DNA of 64,000 nucleotides from Pseudarthrobacter chlorophenolicus (GTDB lineage Bacteria; Actinomycetota; Actinomycetes; Actinomycetales; Micrococcaceae), in contig NZ_JZTW01000001.1 of NCBI RefSeq assembly GCF_000962805.1, positions 496,001 to 560,000 of the forward strand. The letters run 5' to 3'. Below the pieces are notes generated by a model that worked only from the letters and a program-made list of their open reading frames with translations, did no database searches and was not told where the DNA came from. How positions within the stretch are numbered: the first letter of the stretch is position 1; each line of letters begins with the position of its first letter. Made by a program: the position numbers and the translations under genes. This document shows positions 26,822-36,513 of this stretch, piece after piece.

Positions 26822-27640
26822 GTGCCTATCCTCAATAAAGACATGACCCTCTGCATCTCCCTCTCGGCCCGGCCCAGCAACAACGGGACGCGCTTCCACA
26901 ACCACCTGTACGGGCAGCTGGACCTGAACTGGATTTACAAGGCCTTCGCGCCCACCAATCTGGAACAGGCCATCGCCGGTGTCCGGGGCCTCGGTATCCG
27001 CGGCTGCGCCGTTTCCATGCCCTATAAGGAGGACGTGATCGCGCTGGTGGACGAGATGGACCCCTCAGCCAAGGCCATCGATTCGGTCAACACCATCGTG
27101 AACACGGACGGGCACCTCAAGGCCTACAACACCGACTACACGGCCATCGAGCAGTTGCTGGCCACCAACGCGGTGCCCACGGACTACTCTGTCCTGGTCC
27201 AGGGCGCCGGCGGCATGGCTAAAGCAACCGTGGCGGCGCTCCGGGATGCCGGCTTCAGGGACGTCACCGTGATCGCGCGGAATGAGACCACGGGGCGGGC
27301 GCTCGCCGAACAGTATGGCTTTAGCTGGCGGGCAGCGCTCGACGGCGGCACGGCGGATTTGATTGTCAACGTCACCCCGGTTGGTATGGCCGGCGGGCCG
27401 GAAGCGGATTCGCTGTCCTTCCCGGCGGAGGCGATCGACGCCGCCAGGATGGTTTTCGACGTCGTGGCACTGCCTGCCGAGACCCCGCTGGTCCGGGCGG
27501 CGCGCGCCGCCGGCAAGCCGGTGATCACGGGGGCGGAAGTGGCGACCATCCAGGCCCTGGAACAATTCGTCCTCTACACCGGGGTGCGGCCGACGGCCGA
27601 GCAGGTGCAGGCCGCCGAGGAATTCACGCGCGCGCAGTAA
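26822..27640 (+). CDS. Shikimate dehydrogenase-like protein
   Basis: 272 residues from GTG 26822 (TTTAAT lies 6 nt upstream). It has the AroE two-domain layout: substrate domain with the conserved lysine in VSMPYKEDVIALVDEMD and SVNTIVN, the conserved Asp in YNTDYTAI, then the NADP-binding loop VLVQGAGGMAKATVAAL. However, the N-terminal substrate motif is SLSARPSNNGTRFHNHLY and not the compact SxSxxxHN of true AroE, so it is probably a paralogue acting on shikimate, quinate or something related. A start at ATG 26843 (MTLCISLSARP) is possible. It converges on the downstream methyltransferase gene with a 3-base gap. Confidence 0.78.
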   Translation: MPILNKDMTLCISLSARPSNNGTRFHNHLYGQLDLNWIYKAFAPTNLEQAIAGVRGLGIRGCAVSMPYKEDVIALVDEMDPSAKAIDSVNTIVNTDGHLKAYNTDYTAIEQLLATNAVPTDYSVLVQGAGGMAKATVAALRDAGFRDVTVIARNETTGRALAEQYGFSWRAALDGGTADLIVNVTPVGMAGGPEADSLSFPAEAIDAARMVFDVVALPAETPLVRAARAAGKPVITGAEVATIQALEQFVLYTGVRPTAEQVQAAEEFTRAQ

Positions 27641-27643
27641 TGC

Positions 27644-28879
27644 CTACGCGGACTTGACCGGTTCCACCTCGATGGCCACCCGGTCCTCGCCGATGCGCGT
27701 GAGGACCAGGGTGGCGGTCCTGCCGCCCTTCCTGCTGCCTGCGCCCTTCCCGCCCAGCAACTGCTTGCGGAGTTCCTCGGGCGTTACGGCGGTGCCGCGT
27801 TTCTTGATGTCCAGGACAGTGATGTTTTCCTGCTTCACCCAGGACTTCAGCGCCTTGACGTTGTAGGGCATCACCCGCAGGACCTTGTAGGCGCGGGCGA
27901 AGGGGGTGTCGGCGAGGGCGGGCGCGCAGATGTAGGCGATGTGCTCGTCCAGCAGGTGCCCGCGCAGTTCGAGGGCGAGGTCGGCCACCAGGCCGGCCCG
28001 GATGACCGCCCCGTCCGGCTCATACAAGTAACCTTCAGCCGGGCCAACCGGAGCCTCGGGGCTTTGCCCGAAATCCTTCCCGCTGGTCAGTTCGGCGGCT
28101 CCCTGCGGCCCCAGGAGCAGGGCTGCGCGGCGGATCCCCGGGCGGCTGACGCTGTTGAACCACAGGCCCACTTCGGTGACATCCCCGCCCACGGACACCC
28201 ACTGCGCCTCGCAGCCCTGCGGCACCGAGTCGTGGGGCATGCCCGGTCCCATTTTGACGCCCACGGCCTTCCCGGACGCGGCAAGGGACTCCACGAAGGA
28301 CAACGGGGGAGAGAACGCCTCAGGGTCCCAGATGCGCCTGGTGCCCGAGGTGGAGGTGACCCTGCGCGCCGGGTCCAGCCAGACGCCGTCCACCCCGTCC
28401 AGGGGGACCGAGGTGGCATCGGCGTGGACAACCGCAGCGTGGGGGAAGGGAATGAGGTTCACTGTGGCGCACGCGGCCGTGGTTTCGTCGAGTTCCACTG
28501 CCGTTACGGCGATGTCCAGGGAGGCGAGGGCCAGGGAATCGGCGCCGAGCCCGCAGCCCAGGTCCGCCACGTGGCTGACACCGGCTGCTGCGAACCGCTG
28601 GGCGTGCCGGGCGGCAACATTCAGCCGGGTGGCCTGTTCGAGCCCCGCCTGGGTGAAAAGCATCTGGCGGGCGAACTCGCCGAATTTCGCCTCGGCCTTC
28701 GTGCGGAGCCTGGACTGGGTAAGCACGGCGGACACCAGTTCGGGGCTGTGGCCGGCCTTCCGCAGTTCACCGTTCAGGGCAAAGGACCCGTCCTCGGTGT
28801 AGGCGCCCAGCGACGCCAGCAAATCCCATCCTTCGGGGGTCAGCAGAGGTGCAATCTGGTCCTGGGGAGCGTGAGCCAT
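27644..28879 (-). CDS. Class I SAM-dependent methyltransferase with THUMP-like domain
   Basis: 411 residues. The Rossmann SAM-binding motif is VADLGCGLGADSLALASL (near 105), with the acidic end of strand 2 in AVELDETTAACA and the active-site-like VWLDPARRV. The C-terminal ~90 residues (ITVLDIKKRGTAVTPEELRK then QLL, TLVLTRIGEDRVAI) are the THUMP-like domain that usually binds RNA, so a tRNA or rRNA substrate is likely. The ATG has TAGGCT 7 nt upstream. Confidence 0.82.
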   Translation of the reverse strand: MAHAPQDQIAPLLTPEGWDLLASLGAYTEDGSFALNGELRKAGHSPELVSAVLTQSRLRTKAEAKFGEFARQMLFTQAGLEQATRLNVAARHAQRFAAAGVSHVADLGCGLGADSLALASLDIAVTAVELDETTAACATVNLIPFPHAAVVHADATSVPLDGVDGVWLDPARRVTSTSGTRRIWDPEAFSPPLSFVESLAASGKAVGVKMGPGMPHDSVPQGCEAQWVSVGGDVTEVGLWFNSVSRPGIRRAALLLGPQGAAELTSGKDFGQSPEAPVGPAEGYLYEPDGAVIRAGLVADLALELRGHLLDEHIAYICAPALADTPFARAYKVLRVMPYNVKALKSWVKQENITVLDIKKRGTAVTPEELRKQLLGGKGAGSRKGGRTATLVLTRIGEDRVAIEVEPVKSA

Positions 28880-28892
28880 GCGTTCCAGCCTA
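28880..28892 (-). promoter_or_regulatory. Leaderless -10 of the THUMP-like methyltransferase gene
   Basis: On the minus strand TAGGCT (28892-28887) precedes ATG 28879 by 7 nt. A divergent leaderless -10 lies 28 bases away. Confidence 0.5.
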
Positions 28893-28919
28893 GTGCCACG
28901 GGCTGCTGCGGGATGCCGA

Positions 28920-28932
28920 TAGTGTTGAACCC
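28920..28932 (+). promoter_or_regulatory. Leaderless -10 of the small membrane-protein gene
   Basis: TAGTGT (28920-28925) is followed by 7 nt and ATG 28933. The whole divergent control region with the methyltransferase gene is only 53 bases. Confidence 0.5.
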
Positions 28933-29310
28933 ATGGTTGACAGCGCAGGTCCCGAACAGTCCGGAGAACGGCAGCCCCCGGTGCAGGGCCTGGCCAGGTA
29001 CGCGCGGCCCGCGTTGATCGTCGCTGCGGTACTGGCTGTGGTGTGCCTGGCGCTGCTGGTCATCATTTTCTTCCTGGATACGTTCAACGCCACCGTGTAT
29101 TCGGTGGGCGGCAACAACGTCCAGGACAACACGCAGGAAGCACAGGATATCCGCGGCCTGTATTCCGGTGCGCGGGCGGGAGGGATCGCCCTGTTGGTGG
29201 CATCGCTGCTGGTGGTGCTCGCGTCCTCCGTGGTCCTCTACCGGGCCCGTAACGGGGGCAACGCCTCCGACGGCGGCGAGGACGTGGACTTCGACGATTT
29301 GGGCCGCTGA
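28933..29310 (+). CDS. Small two-TM membrane protein of unknown function
   Basis: 125 residues. Two hydrophobic segments are clear: ALIVAAVLAVVCLALLVIIF (about 27-46) and GIALLVASLLVVLASSVVLY (about 84-103), with a polar extracytoplasmic loop (YSVGGNNVQDNTQEAQDIRG) between and an acidic C-terminal tail (DGGEDVDFDD). I do not recognise the family. Its last 73 bases overlap the 3' end of the convergent EamA transporter gene. Confidence 0.72.
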   Translation: MVDSAGPEQSGERQPPVQGLARYARPALIVAAVLAVVCLALLVIIFFLDTFNATVYSVGGNNVQDNTQEAQDIRGLYSGARAGGIALLVASLLVVLASSVVLYRARNGGNASDGGEDVDFDDLGR

Positions 29311-30167
29311 GGCCGCTGGCCCGCGCCCGTCAGCAGGACCCCCGAAATCACCAGGACGCCGCCTGCAACCTGGGCCGCTGTGATGGGCTGGCCGAGAACT
29401 ACGGTGGTGATCGCAGTGAAGACCGCGATGAGGTTGAGGTAGTTGCCGGCATTGGCCGCACTGGTGCGCTTCAGCGCCAGGTTCCACAGCAGGTAGGAGC
29501 CCAGCGAGGGGAAGACGGCGATGAATGCCAGGGGCCAGGCCCCGGACTGGGTGGACGGGAAGCCTGCCCCCGTTACGGCGGCCACCGGAGCGAGGGCAAC
29601 GGCCGCCATGGCCGCCTGCAGGGCCGTGGAGGTGACGGCGGGGACCGCCACGCGCCGGGCCAGGACCGTATAGAGCGCCCAGACGGTGATGGCCGCCAGG
29701 ATCAGCAGTTCGCCGGCGCCGAGCGAAAAGGTCAGGAGCCGCTGCAACTGCCCGCCGGTGAGGACCAGCAGGACGCCCGCTAAACCAAGGGCCAGGCCGA
29801 TCCAGCCCAAGGGCCGCGGTTTGTCCTTCAGTAGCACCGCGGCAAGCACCAGGATCAGGACAGGGTTTGCGGAAGTCACCAGGGAAGCATTCAGGGCTGA
29901 CGTGTGCTGGAGGGCGCTGTAGAGCAGCAGGGTGTAGGCGGTCATGCCCAGTGTGCTGAGCAACAGGAGCGCGGGCCAGCGGCGGAGCACTGCCCGCCAG
30001 TCGGGGCGGTCCACCAAGTGCGCGAGGAACAACAGCGGCAGGGCGGCCAAGGTCCAGCGCCAGAACGTCAGCTGCAGCGGGGCCATGGACTGGACGGCGG
30101 CCTGGCCCACCACGAAGTTGCCGGCCCAGAACAGGGTGGCAAGGATCAGCAGGAAAGCGGCACGCAC
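29238..30167 (-). CDS. DMT-superfamily (EamA) transporter
   Basis: 309 residues with ten predicted membrane segments in two EamA repeats, starting RAAFLLILATLFWAGNFVVG and, for the second repeat, LGAGELLILAAITVWALYTV. Family members export metabolites or amino acids; the substrate is unknown. The start is GTG 30167 with TAGATT 6 nt upstream. Its promoter region abuts the first CIRCE of groES, and its 3' end overlaps the small membrane-protein gene by 73 bases tail to tail. Confidence 0.88.
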   Translation of the reverse strand: MRAAFLLILATLFWAGNFVVGQAAVQSMAPLQLTFWRWTLAALPLLFLAHLVDRPDWRAVLRRWPALLLLSTLGMTAYTLLLYSALQHTSALNASLVTSANPVLILVLAAVLLKDKPRPLGWIGLALGLAGVLLVLTGGQLQRLLTFSLGAGELLILAAITVWALYTVLARRVAVPAVTSTALQAAMAAVALAPVAAVTGAGFPSTQSGAWPLAFIAVFPSLGSYLLWNLALKRTSAANAGNYLNLIAVFTAITTVVLGQPITAAQVAGGVLVISGVLLTGAGQRPQRPKSSKSTSSPPSEALPPLRAR

Positions 30168-30179
30168 CGGTTCAATCTA
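30168..30179 (-). promoter_or_regulatory. Leaderless -10 of the EamA transporter gene
   Basis: On the minus strand TAGATT (30179-30174) precedes the GTG start at 30167 by 6 nt. Confidence 0.5.
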
Positions 30180-30209
30180 CAGGCGAAGTGTTCTCCGATG
30201 ACGAAATGG

Positions 30210-30236
30210 CTGGCACTCGCCTTGACCGAGTGCTAA
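30210..30236. promoter_or_regulatory. CIRCE operator 1 (HrcA site) upstream of groES
   Basis: CTGGCACTC-N9-GAGTGCTAA matches the CIRCE consensus TTAGCACTC-N9-GAGTGCTAA at 16 of 18 arm positions. The -35 element TTGACC of the groES promoter lies within its spacer. Confidence 0.88.
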
Positions 30237-30250
30237 CCCCCGCCTAGAGT
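30222..30250 (+). promoter_or_regulatory. groES-groEL promoter
   Basis: TTGACC (30222-30227), a 17-nt spacer and TAGAGT (30245-30250) form a good housekeeping-sigma promoter flanked by two CIRCE elements. Transcription should start near 30257. Confidence 0.8.
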
Positions 30251-30255
30251 TTCCA

Positions 30256-30282
30256 TTAGCACTCTCCCTAGGAGGGTGCTAA
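30256..30282. promoter_or_regulatory. CIRCE operator 2 (HrcA site) upstream of groES
   Basis: TTAGCACTC-N9-GGGTGCTAA matches the consensus at 17 of 18 arm positions. It covers the expected transcription start, so HrcA bound here would block initiation. Confidence 0.9.
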
Positions 30283-30392
30283 TACATGAAGAGCTGCCAG
30301 CCTGGCTGCTGCCGGCACCGCGACGACGGTTGCCAGCCACGGCAAAACGGCTTTCAAGTCCACGAATTTGCTGACGAAAAGGAGAGGTCCGA

Positions 30393-30686
30393 GTGTCGGT
30401 CTCTATTAAGCCTCTTGAGGATCGTATTGTTGTCCGCCCGCTCGAAGCCGAGCAGACCACGGCTTCCGGCCTGGTAATCCCGGACTCCGCGCAGGAGAAG
30501 CCGCAGGAAGGCGAAGTTGTCGCAGTTGGCCCCGGCCGCTTCGAAGACGGCAACCGCGTCCCTGTCGACGTAGCTGTTGGCGACGTAGTCATCTACTCCA
30601 AGTACGGCGGAACCGAAGTCAAGACCGGTGGCACCGAGTACCTCGTGCTGTCCGCCCGCGACGTCCTGGCGATCGTCGTAAAGTAA
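30393..30686 (+). CDS. groES: Co-chaperonin GroES
   Basis: 97 residues, the usual size. The ten-kDa lid of the GroEL chamber shows [20 protein letters not shown], the mobile loop [17 protein letters not shown], and [17 protein letters not shown] start at 30393 preceded by GGAGAGG (30381-30387). It is the first gene of groES-groEL, with a ~135-nt leader after the CIRCE-controlled promoter. Confidence 0.97.
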   Translation: MSVSIKPLEDRIVVRPLEAEQTTASGLVIPDSAQEKPQEGEVVAVGPGRFEDGNRVPVDVAVGDVVIYSKYGGTEVKTGGTEYLVLSARDVLAIVVK

Positions 30687-30753
30687 TCCTCCGGATCCCC
30701 GCGCCGCTGGTCATGCCTTGATGCTGGCCGGCTGCGCGGGGTTTCTGTCTTGA

Positions 30754-32376
<1,623 letters not shown>

Positions 32377-32411
32377 GGCTGTTGTCCCGCGGGTAACGCC
32401 GCAAACAGAGA

Positions 32412-32441
32412 ACCGGTCCGGCATCTGCCGGGCCGGTTTTT
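32412..32441 (+). terminator. Intrinsic terminator after groEL
   Basis: A 12-bp stem (ACCGGTCCGGCA at 32412-32423; complement at 32426-32437 with one G-U pair) with a 2-nt loop runs into TTTTT. Confidence 0.88.
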
Positions 32442-32449
32442 GCGTGCCG

Positions 32450-33049
32450 TCAGGGAGACATCTCCCGGGTTTCAACCTCGCCGGCACGCTCATAGACCAG
32501 CGACACCGCCCCCTTGGGGAAGGAACGGACCGGCTCGGCGAGGCGGAACGTGGAAGGGGCGGTCCCGGCGTCGAACAACCGCTTTCCCTGCCCAAGCGCC
32601 ACCGGGTAGAGCCAGAGGTGGAGGCGGTCCAGCACGTCGGCGGCCATCAGTGACCGGATGAGGTCCCCGCTGCCGAACATCTGTACTTCGTCGTACTGCC
32701 CGCGGAGCCGTCCCGCCGCCGCAGCGTCCGGGAGCACAGTGGTGCCCGCCCAGCCGGGATCGGTGAGTGACCCGGACACCACGAACTTCGGGACGCGGTT
32801 GAGCACGCCGGCGATTTCATCTGACTGGTGCGGCCAATATGAGGCAAAGATGTCGTAGGTTTTCCGGCCCAGGAGCAGGGCATCCATGCGGTCGATAGCC
32901 GCAGCGATGTCCGCCCCGACCTCATCATCGGAGACCGGCGCCTGCCAGCCGCCGAACGCGAAACCGTCCGCGGGGTCCTCCTCCCGGCCACCGGGCGCCT
33001 GGTACACGCCGTCAAGGGTGATGAACAGGTTCGCAACGATGATGCCCAT
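32450..33049 (-). CDS. Dihydrofolate reductase-family protein (RibD C-terminal-like)
   Basis: 199 residues from ATG 33049 (MGIIVANLFITLDGVYQAPG). The DHFR/RibD-C fold shows LFITLDGVYQAPGG at the N-terminus, MDALLLGRKTYDIFASYWP, KFVVSGSLTD and the NADP-region EVQMFGSGDLIRSLMA. YwjB/YyaP-like members are reductases of uncertain substrate and are not the essential FolA. CAGAAT lies 6 nt before the ATG, like the leaderless promoters. Its ATG is 63 bases from the divergent DNA ligase start. Confidence 0.83.
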   Translation of the reverse strand: MGIIVANLFITLDGVYQAPGGREEDPADGFAFGGWQAPVSDDEVGADIAAAIDRMDALLLGRKTYDIFASYWPHQSDEIAGVLNRVPKFVVSGSLTDPGWAGTTVLPDAAAAGRLRGQYDEVQMFGSGDLIRSLMAADVLDRLHLWLYPVALGQGKRLFDAGTAPSTFRLAEPVRSFPKGAVSLVYERAGEVETREMSP

Positions 33050-33112
33050 CCGTCCATTCTGGAACCGGCCGCCGTACGTGTCGAGGGTCCGGTGGCGTGG
33101 CAGACTGTTGCC

Positions 33113-34636
33113 ATGCTGCTGGACGAGCTTGTGAGGACCACTGACACCGTCGCGTCCACCCGCTCCCGGCTGGCGAAGGTGGACGCCCTGGCCCAGTTGC
33201 TGAAACGCCTCGACCACGCGGACATTCCTGCCGCCGTCGGCCTCCTCACCGCCAAACCCCGCCAAGGGCGGGTGGGCGTCGGGTGGCGCGGCATGTCAGC
33301 GGCCATCGGAGAGCCCGCCGCGGAGCCCGGTCTCACCCTCGCCGACCTCGATGCCGCGCTGGACCGGCTCCAGGCCCTCGCCGGGGCAGGTTCGGCAGCC
33401 GAACGCGCGGCCGCGCTCCGCGAGCTCACAGCAGCGGCCACCGAACGGGAGCAGGCCTTCATCGGCGGCGTGCTCCTGGGCGAACTGCGGACGGGAGCGC
33501 TGGAAGGTGTCCTGACTGATGCCGTGGCCCGTGCGGCGGAGCGCCCGGTCGAGTCCGTCCGCAGGGCGGCAATGCTGTCCGGTGACCTCGGCTCGACGGC
33601 CCGGCTGGCGCTGACCGGAACGGCGGCGGAGCTGGACGCGGTGGGCCTGGAAGTGGGCCGGCCCGTGCAGCCCATGCTCGCCGGGACCGGCGCAAGCGTC
33701 AGGGCTGCGCTGGAGGCCACGGGTGAAGCGTCCGTGGAATACAAGCTCGACGGCGCCCGCATCCAGGTGCACCGGTCCGGCGATGAGGTACGCATCTTTA
33801 CCCGCACCCTGGCCGAGGTGACCCACAGGCTCCCCGAAGTGGTGGAGGTGGTGCGCGGGTTTCCCGTGCGCGATGTGATCCTCGACGGCGAGACCCTCGC
33901 CCTGGGCGAGGACGGCGCCCCGCGGCCGTTCCAGGAGACCATGTCACGGTTCGGCGCGGATGCTGCACGCACCACCGTGCTGCATCCCTGGTTCTTTGAC
34001 GTGCTGCACATTGATGGCCGGGACCTGCTCGATGAGCCCTTGTCCGAGCGGATCAAGGTGCTCGAAGCCATTGCCCCCGCCCACCGGATTCCGGGGGAGA
34101 TCACGGCGGATCCGGAGGTTGCCGGGCGGATCTCGCGGGACGCGCTCGCGGCAGGCCATGAGGGCGTCATGCTGAAATCGGTGGGGTCCCTGTACGCCGC
34201 CGGGCGCCGCGGATCCAACTGGATCAAGGTCAAGCCCGTGCTCACCTACGACCTCGTGGTGCTCGCCTGCGAGTGGGGCTCGGGGCGGCGCACCGGGATG
34301 CTGTCCAACCTGCACCTTGGTGCCCTCGACCCGGACGGCGAGTTCGGCGAACCCGGCGGGTACGTGATGGTGGGCAAGACCTTCAAAGGCCTCACCGACG
34401 CCCTGCTGCAATGGCAGACCGAACGGTTCCAGGAGATCGAGGTGCGCCGCACCGCCGGCACCGTCTGGGTGGAGCCGGTCACCGTCGTCGAAATTGCCAT
34501 CGACGGCGTGCAGCAGTCCCCGCGGTACCCGGGCCACATCGCCCTCCGCTTCGCACGGGTCAAGGGCTACCGCGAGGACAAGGCCGCCGCTGAGGCCGAC
34601 ACCATCCAGACCCTTCGAGGGCTGTTGCGCTCCTGA
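33113..34636 (+). CDS. ATP-dependent DNA ligase (LigB-like)
   Basis: 507 residues from ATG 33113 (MLLDELVRTTDTVASTRSR), the same length class as mycobacterial LigB. The N-terminal ~180 residues form the helical DNA-binding domain. The adenylation motif is EYKLDGARIQVH (the lysine is the nucleophile, near residue 211); RDVILDGETLAL, HPWFFDVLHIDG, EGVMLKSVGSLYAAGRRG, and NWIKVKPVLTYDLVV are motifs III-V. The OB domain is at the C-terminus. The essential replicative ligase is NAD-dependent LigA, so this is an accessory ligase. No Ku gene is next to it. Confidence 0.92.
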   Translation: MLLDELVRTTDTVASTRSRLAKVDALAQLLKRLDHADIPAAVGLLTAKPRQGRVGVGWRGMSAAIGEPAAEPGLTLADLDAALDRLQALAGAGSAAERAAALRELTAAATEREQAFIGGVLLGELRTGALEGVLTDAVARAAERPVESVRRAAMLSGDLGSTARLALTGTAAELDAVGLEVGRPVQPMLAGTGASVRAALEATGEASVEYKLDGARIQVHRSGDEVRIFTRTLAEVTHRLPEVVEVVRGFPVRDVILDGETLALGEDGAPRPFQETMSRFGADAARTTVLHPWFFDVLHIDGRDLLDEPLSERIKVLEAIAPAHRIPGEITADPEVAGRISRDALAAGHEGVMLKSVGSLYAAGRRGSNWIKVKPVLTYDLVVLACEWGSGRRTGMLSNLHLGALDPDGEFGEPGGYVMVGKTFKGLTDALLQWQTERFQEIEVRRTAGTVWVEPVTVVEIAIDGVQQSPRYPGHIALRFARVKGYREDKAAAEADTIQTLRGLLRS

Positions 34637-34656
34637 CCCGGTTGCGGGCTTATTGC

Positions 34657-34685
34657 TTGTCTGGCGCCGGTGCCCGGCGTACGGT
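34657..34685 (+). promoter_or_regulatory. Candidate promoter of the LuxR-type regulator gene
   Basis: TTGTCT (34657-34662), a 17-nt spacer and TACGGT (34680-34685) would give a leader of about 80 nt before the GTG at 34774. Confidence 0.4.
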
Positions 34686-34773
34686 GACGCTTAGGCACCG
34701 CCGCGCCCGGTGCAGCAGCAGTTAGCGCACGACGGCGGCGGGCCGGCTCGGCGGGTATCCGGAAGGAGGCCAG

Positions 34774-36420
34774 GTGTCGGCTGATACAGGACTGGATGAC
34801 GGCCTGGACCGCGGCCGTGCGGCCTTCCGCGAGCGGCGCTGGACAGATGCCTTCCAAACTTTGCGGGAAGCAGATCAATCGGGCGGACTTCCTGCTGCCG
34901 ACCTGGAACGCCTTGCCACCGCCGAAATCCTGACCGGCAGTGCCGCTGCGGGGTTTGCGTCGCTGACCCGGGCCCACGAGGAATACCTGGTGGTTGGCGA
35001 CCTTGCCGGGGCTGCCCGCTGTGCGGGCTGGATGGCAATCCACCTCATGCACTTTGGCGACGGAGAACGCGCCGGCGGCTGGCTTGCCCGGGGGCAGCGG
35101 CTGGCAGCAGAGATCCCGCGGCCCGACGCCGTCGAGGGGTTCCTGCTGATCCCGCTGTCCCTGGCACGCCTGCACCAGGGTGATCCCGGGGGAGCGCTTG
35201 AGCCCCTCGCCCGGGCCGCCGCCATCGGCCAGGCCTTCCAGGACCGGGACCTCATGGCGCTCGCACTGCTCGGTACGGGCCAGGCGGCTGTGGGGCAGGG
35301 CCGGGTCGAAGAGGGCCTGCAGATCTTCGACGAGGTCATGGTGGCCGTGACCGCCGGCGAAGTTTCGGCCATACCATCGGGGATTGCCTACTGCGCCGTC
35401 ATTGCGTCCTGCCAGCTGGCCTTCGACCTCGGGCGGGCGCTGGAATGGACGGCTGCCCTCGACCGCTGGTGCGCCGACCAGCCGGACATGGCGGCATTCA
35501 GCGGCCAGTGCCAGTCCCACCGGGCAGAGCTCTTCCGCTGGCACGGAGCCTGGGAAGAGGCGCTGGCGGCAGCCACCACGGCGGATGCACGCGCTGCGGA
35601 TAACGACCCCGAGGTGCTGTTCGGAGCCCACTACCAGCGGGGCGAGGTGCAGCGGCTTCGCGGCCAGCTGGACGCCGCCGTCCACTCCTTCAGTGCCGCT
35701 GCCAACAGCGGATACGAGCCGCAACCTGGCCTGGCCCTCCTGCTGCTCCAGCGCGGAGACATCCAGCAGGCGCAGGCAATGATCCGCAGGGCAGCCGGAA
35801 GCGCGGACGCCGTCATCCGCCGGCACCTGTTGCCCGCACTGGTGGAGATTGAACTGGCAGTTCCGGATGTGGCGGCTGCACGGCAGGGAGCCGATGAACT
35901 GGGCCGCTTCGCCGCAGGCTCCGCCACGCCCATGGTGCAGGCCGTCGCGGCCCAGGCCGACGGTGCAGTCAGGCTGGCGGAGGCAGACGCCCTGGGGGCC
36001 TGCACAGCGCTGCGGCGGGCATGGCGCCTCTGGTTCGACCTCGGCGTGCCCTACGAGGCCGCCCGGTGCAGGGTGCTGATCGGGCAGGCCTGCCTTGGGC
36101 TTGGCGACGAAACTTCGGCCGACATGGAGCTCACTGCAGCCCACGAGGCGCTGACCGGGCTCGGCGCAGCGCCTGCCGCCGCATGGGCGGCCTCACTGAT
36201 GCCGCGTGGCCGTGGCAAGGATACCGGTCCGCTCACTCCACGCGAGGAACAGGTCCTGCGGCTGGTGGCGTCCGGACAGGGAAACCGTGCCATCGCCGTC
36301 GGGCTCTTCCTCAGTGAAAAGACGGTGGCACGCCACGTCAGCAACATCTTCCTCAAGCTGGGCCTCACGTCACGGGCAGCCGCCACGCGTTATGCCTTCG
36401 AACACGGGCTCACCGGCTGA
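34774..36420 (+). CDS. LuxR-family (HTH) transcriptional regulator with helical-repeat sensor region
   Basis: 548 residues, GTG start with GGAAGGAGG 4 nt upstream. The last ~65 residues are a LuxR/FixJ HTH: LTPREEQVLRLVASGQGNRA, then SEKTVARHVSNIFLKLGLTS. The preceding ~470 residues are alanine-rich helical repeats resembling TPRs, without the P-loop of MalT/LAL regulators, so the signal is unknown. The flavin monooxygenase gene begins 93 bases downstream with its own leaderless -10; regulator-next-to-FMO is a plausible regulator-target pair. Confidence 0.85.
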   Translation: MSADTGLDDGLDRGRAAFRERRWTDAFQTLREADQSGGLPAADLERLATAEILTGSAAAGFASLTRAHEEYLVVGDLAGAARCAGWMAIHLMHFGDGERAGGWLARGQRLAAEIPRPDAVEGFLLIPLSLARLHQGDPGGALEPLARAAAIGQAFQDRDLMALALLGTGQAAVGQGRVEEGLQIFDEVMVAVTAGEVSAIPSGIAYCAVIASCQLAFDLGRALEWTAALDRWCADQPDMAAFSGQCQSHRAELFRWHGAWEEALAAATTADARAADNDPEVLFGAHYQRGEVQRLRGQLDAAVHSFSAAANSGYEPQPGLALLLLQRGDIQQAQAMIRRAAGSADAVIRRHLLPALVEIELAVPDVAAARQGADELGRFAAGSATPMVQAVAAQADGAVRLAEADALGACTALRRAWRLWFDLGVPYEAARCRVLIGQACLGLGDETSADMELTAAHEALTGLGAAPAAAWAASLMPRGRGKDTGPLTPREEQVLRLVASGQGNRAIAVGLFLSEKTVARHVSNIFLKLGLTSRAAATRYAFEHGLTG

Positions 36421-36501
36421 TGGCTGCTGGGTAGAAATACCCAGTGAAGTGCCCCCCGGATTTGCACACTTTTGCCGACGCACGCCGGGTGCCCCCGGGC
36501 A

Positions 36502-36513
36502 TAGCCTCAGGGC
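36502..36513 (+). promoter_or_regulatory. Leaderless -10 of the flavin monooxygenase gene
   Basis: TAGCCT (36502-36507) is followed by 6 nt and ATG 36514. It is a likely target of the LuxR-type regulator encoded just upstream. Confidence 0.5.

Noticed and set aside
33113..34636. A non-homologous end-joining locus
   Set aside because: Only the ligase is present; no Ku, polymerase or nuclease domain occurs nearby.
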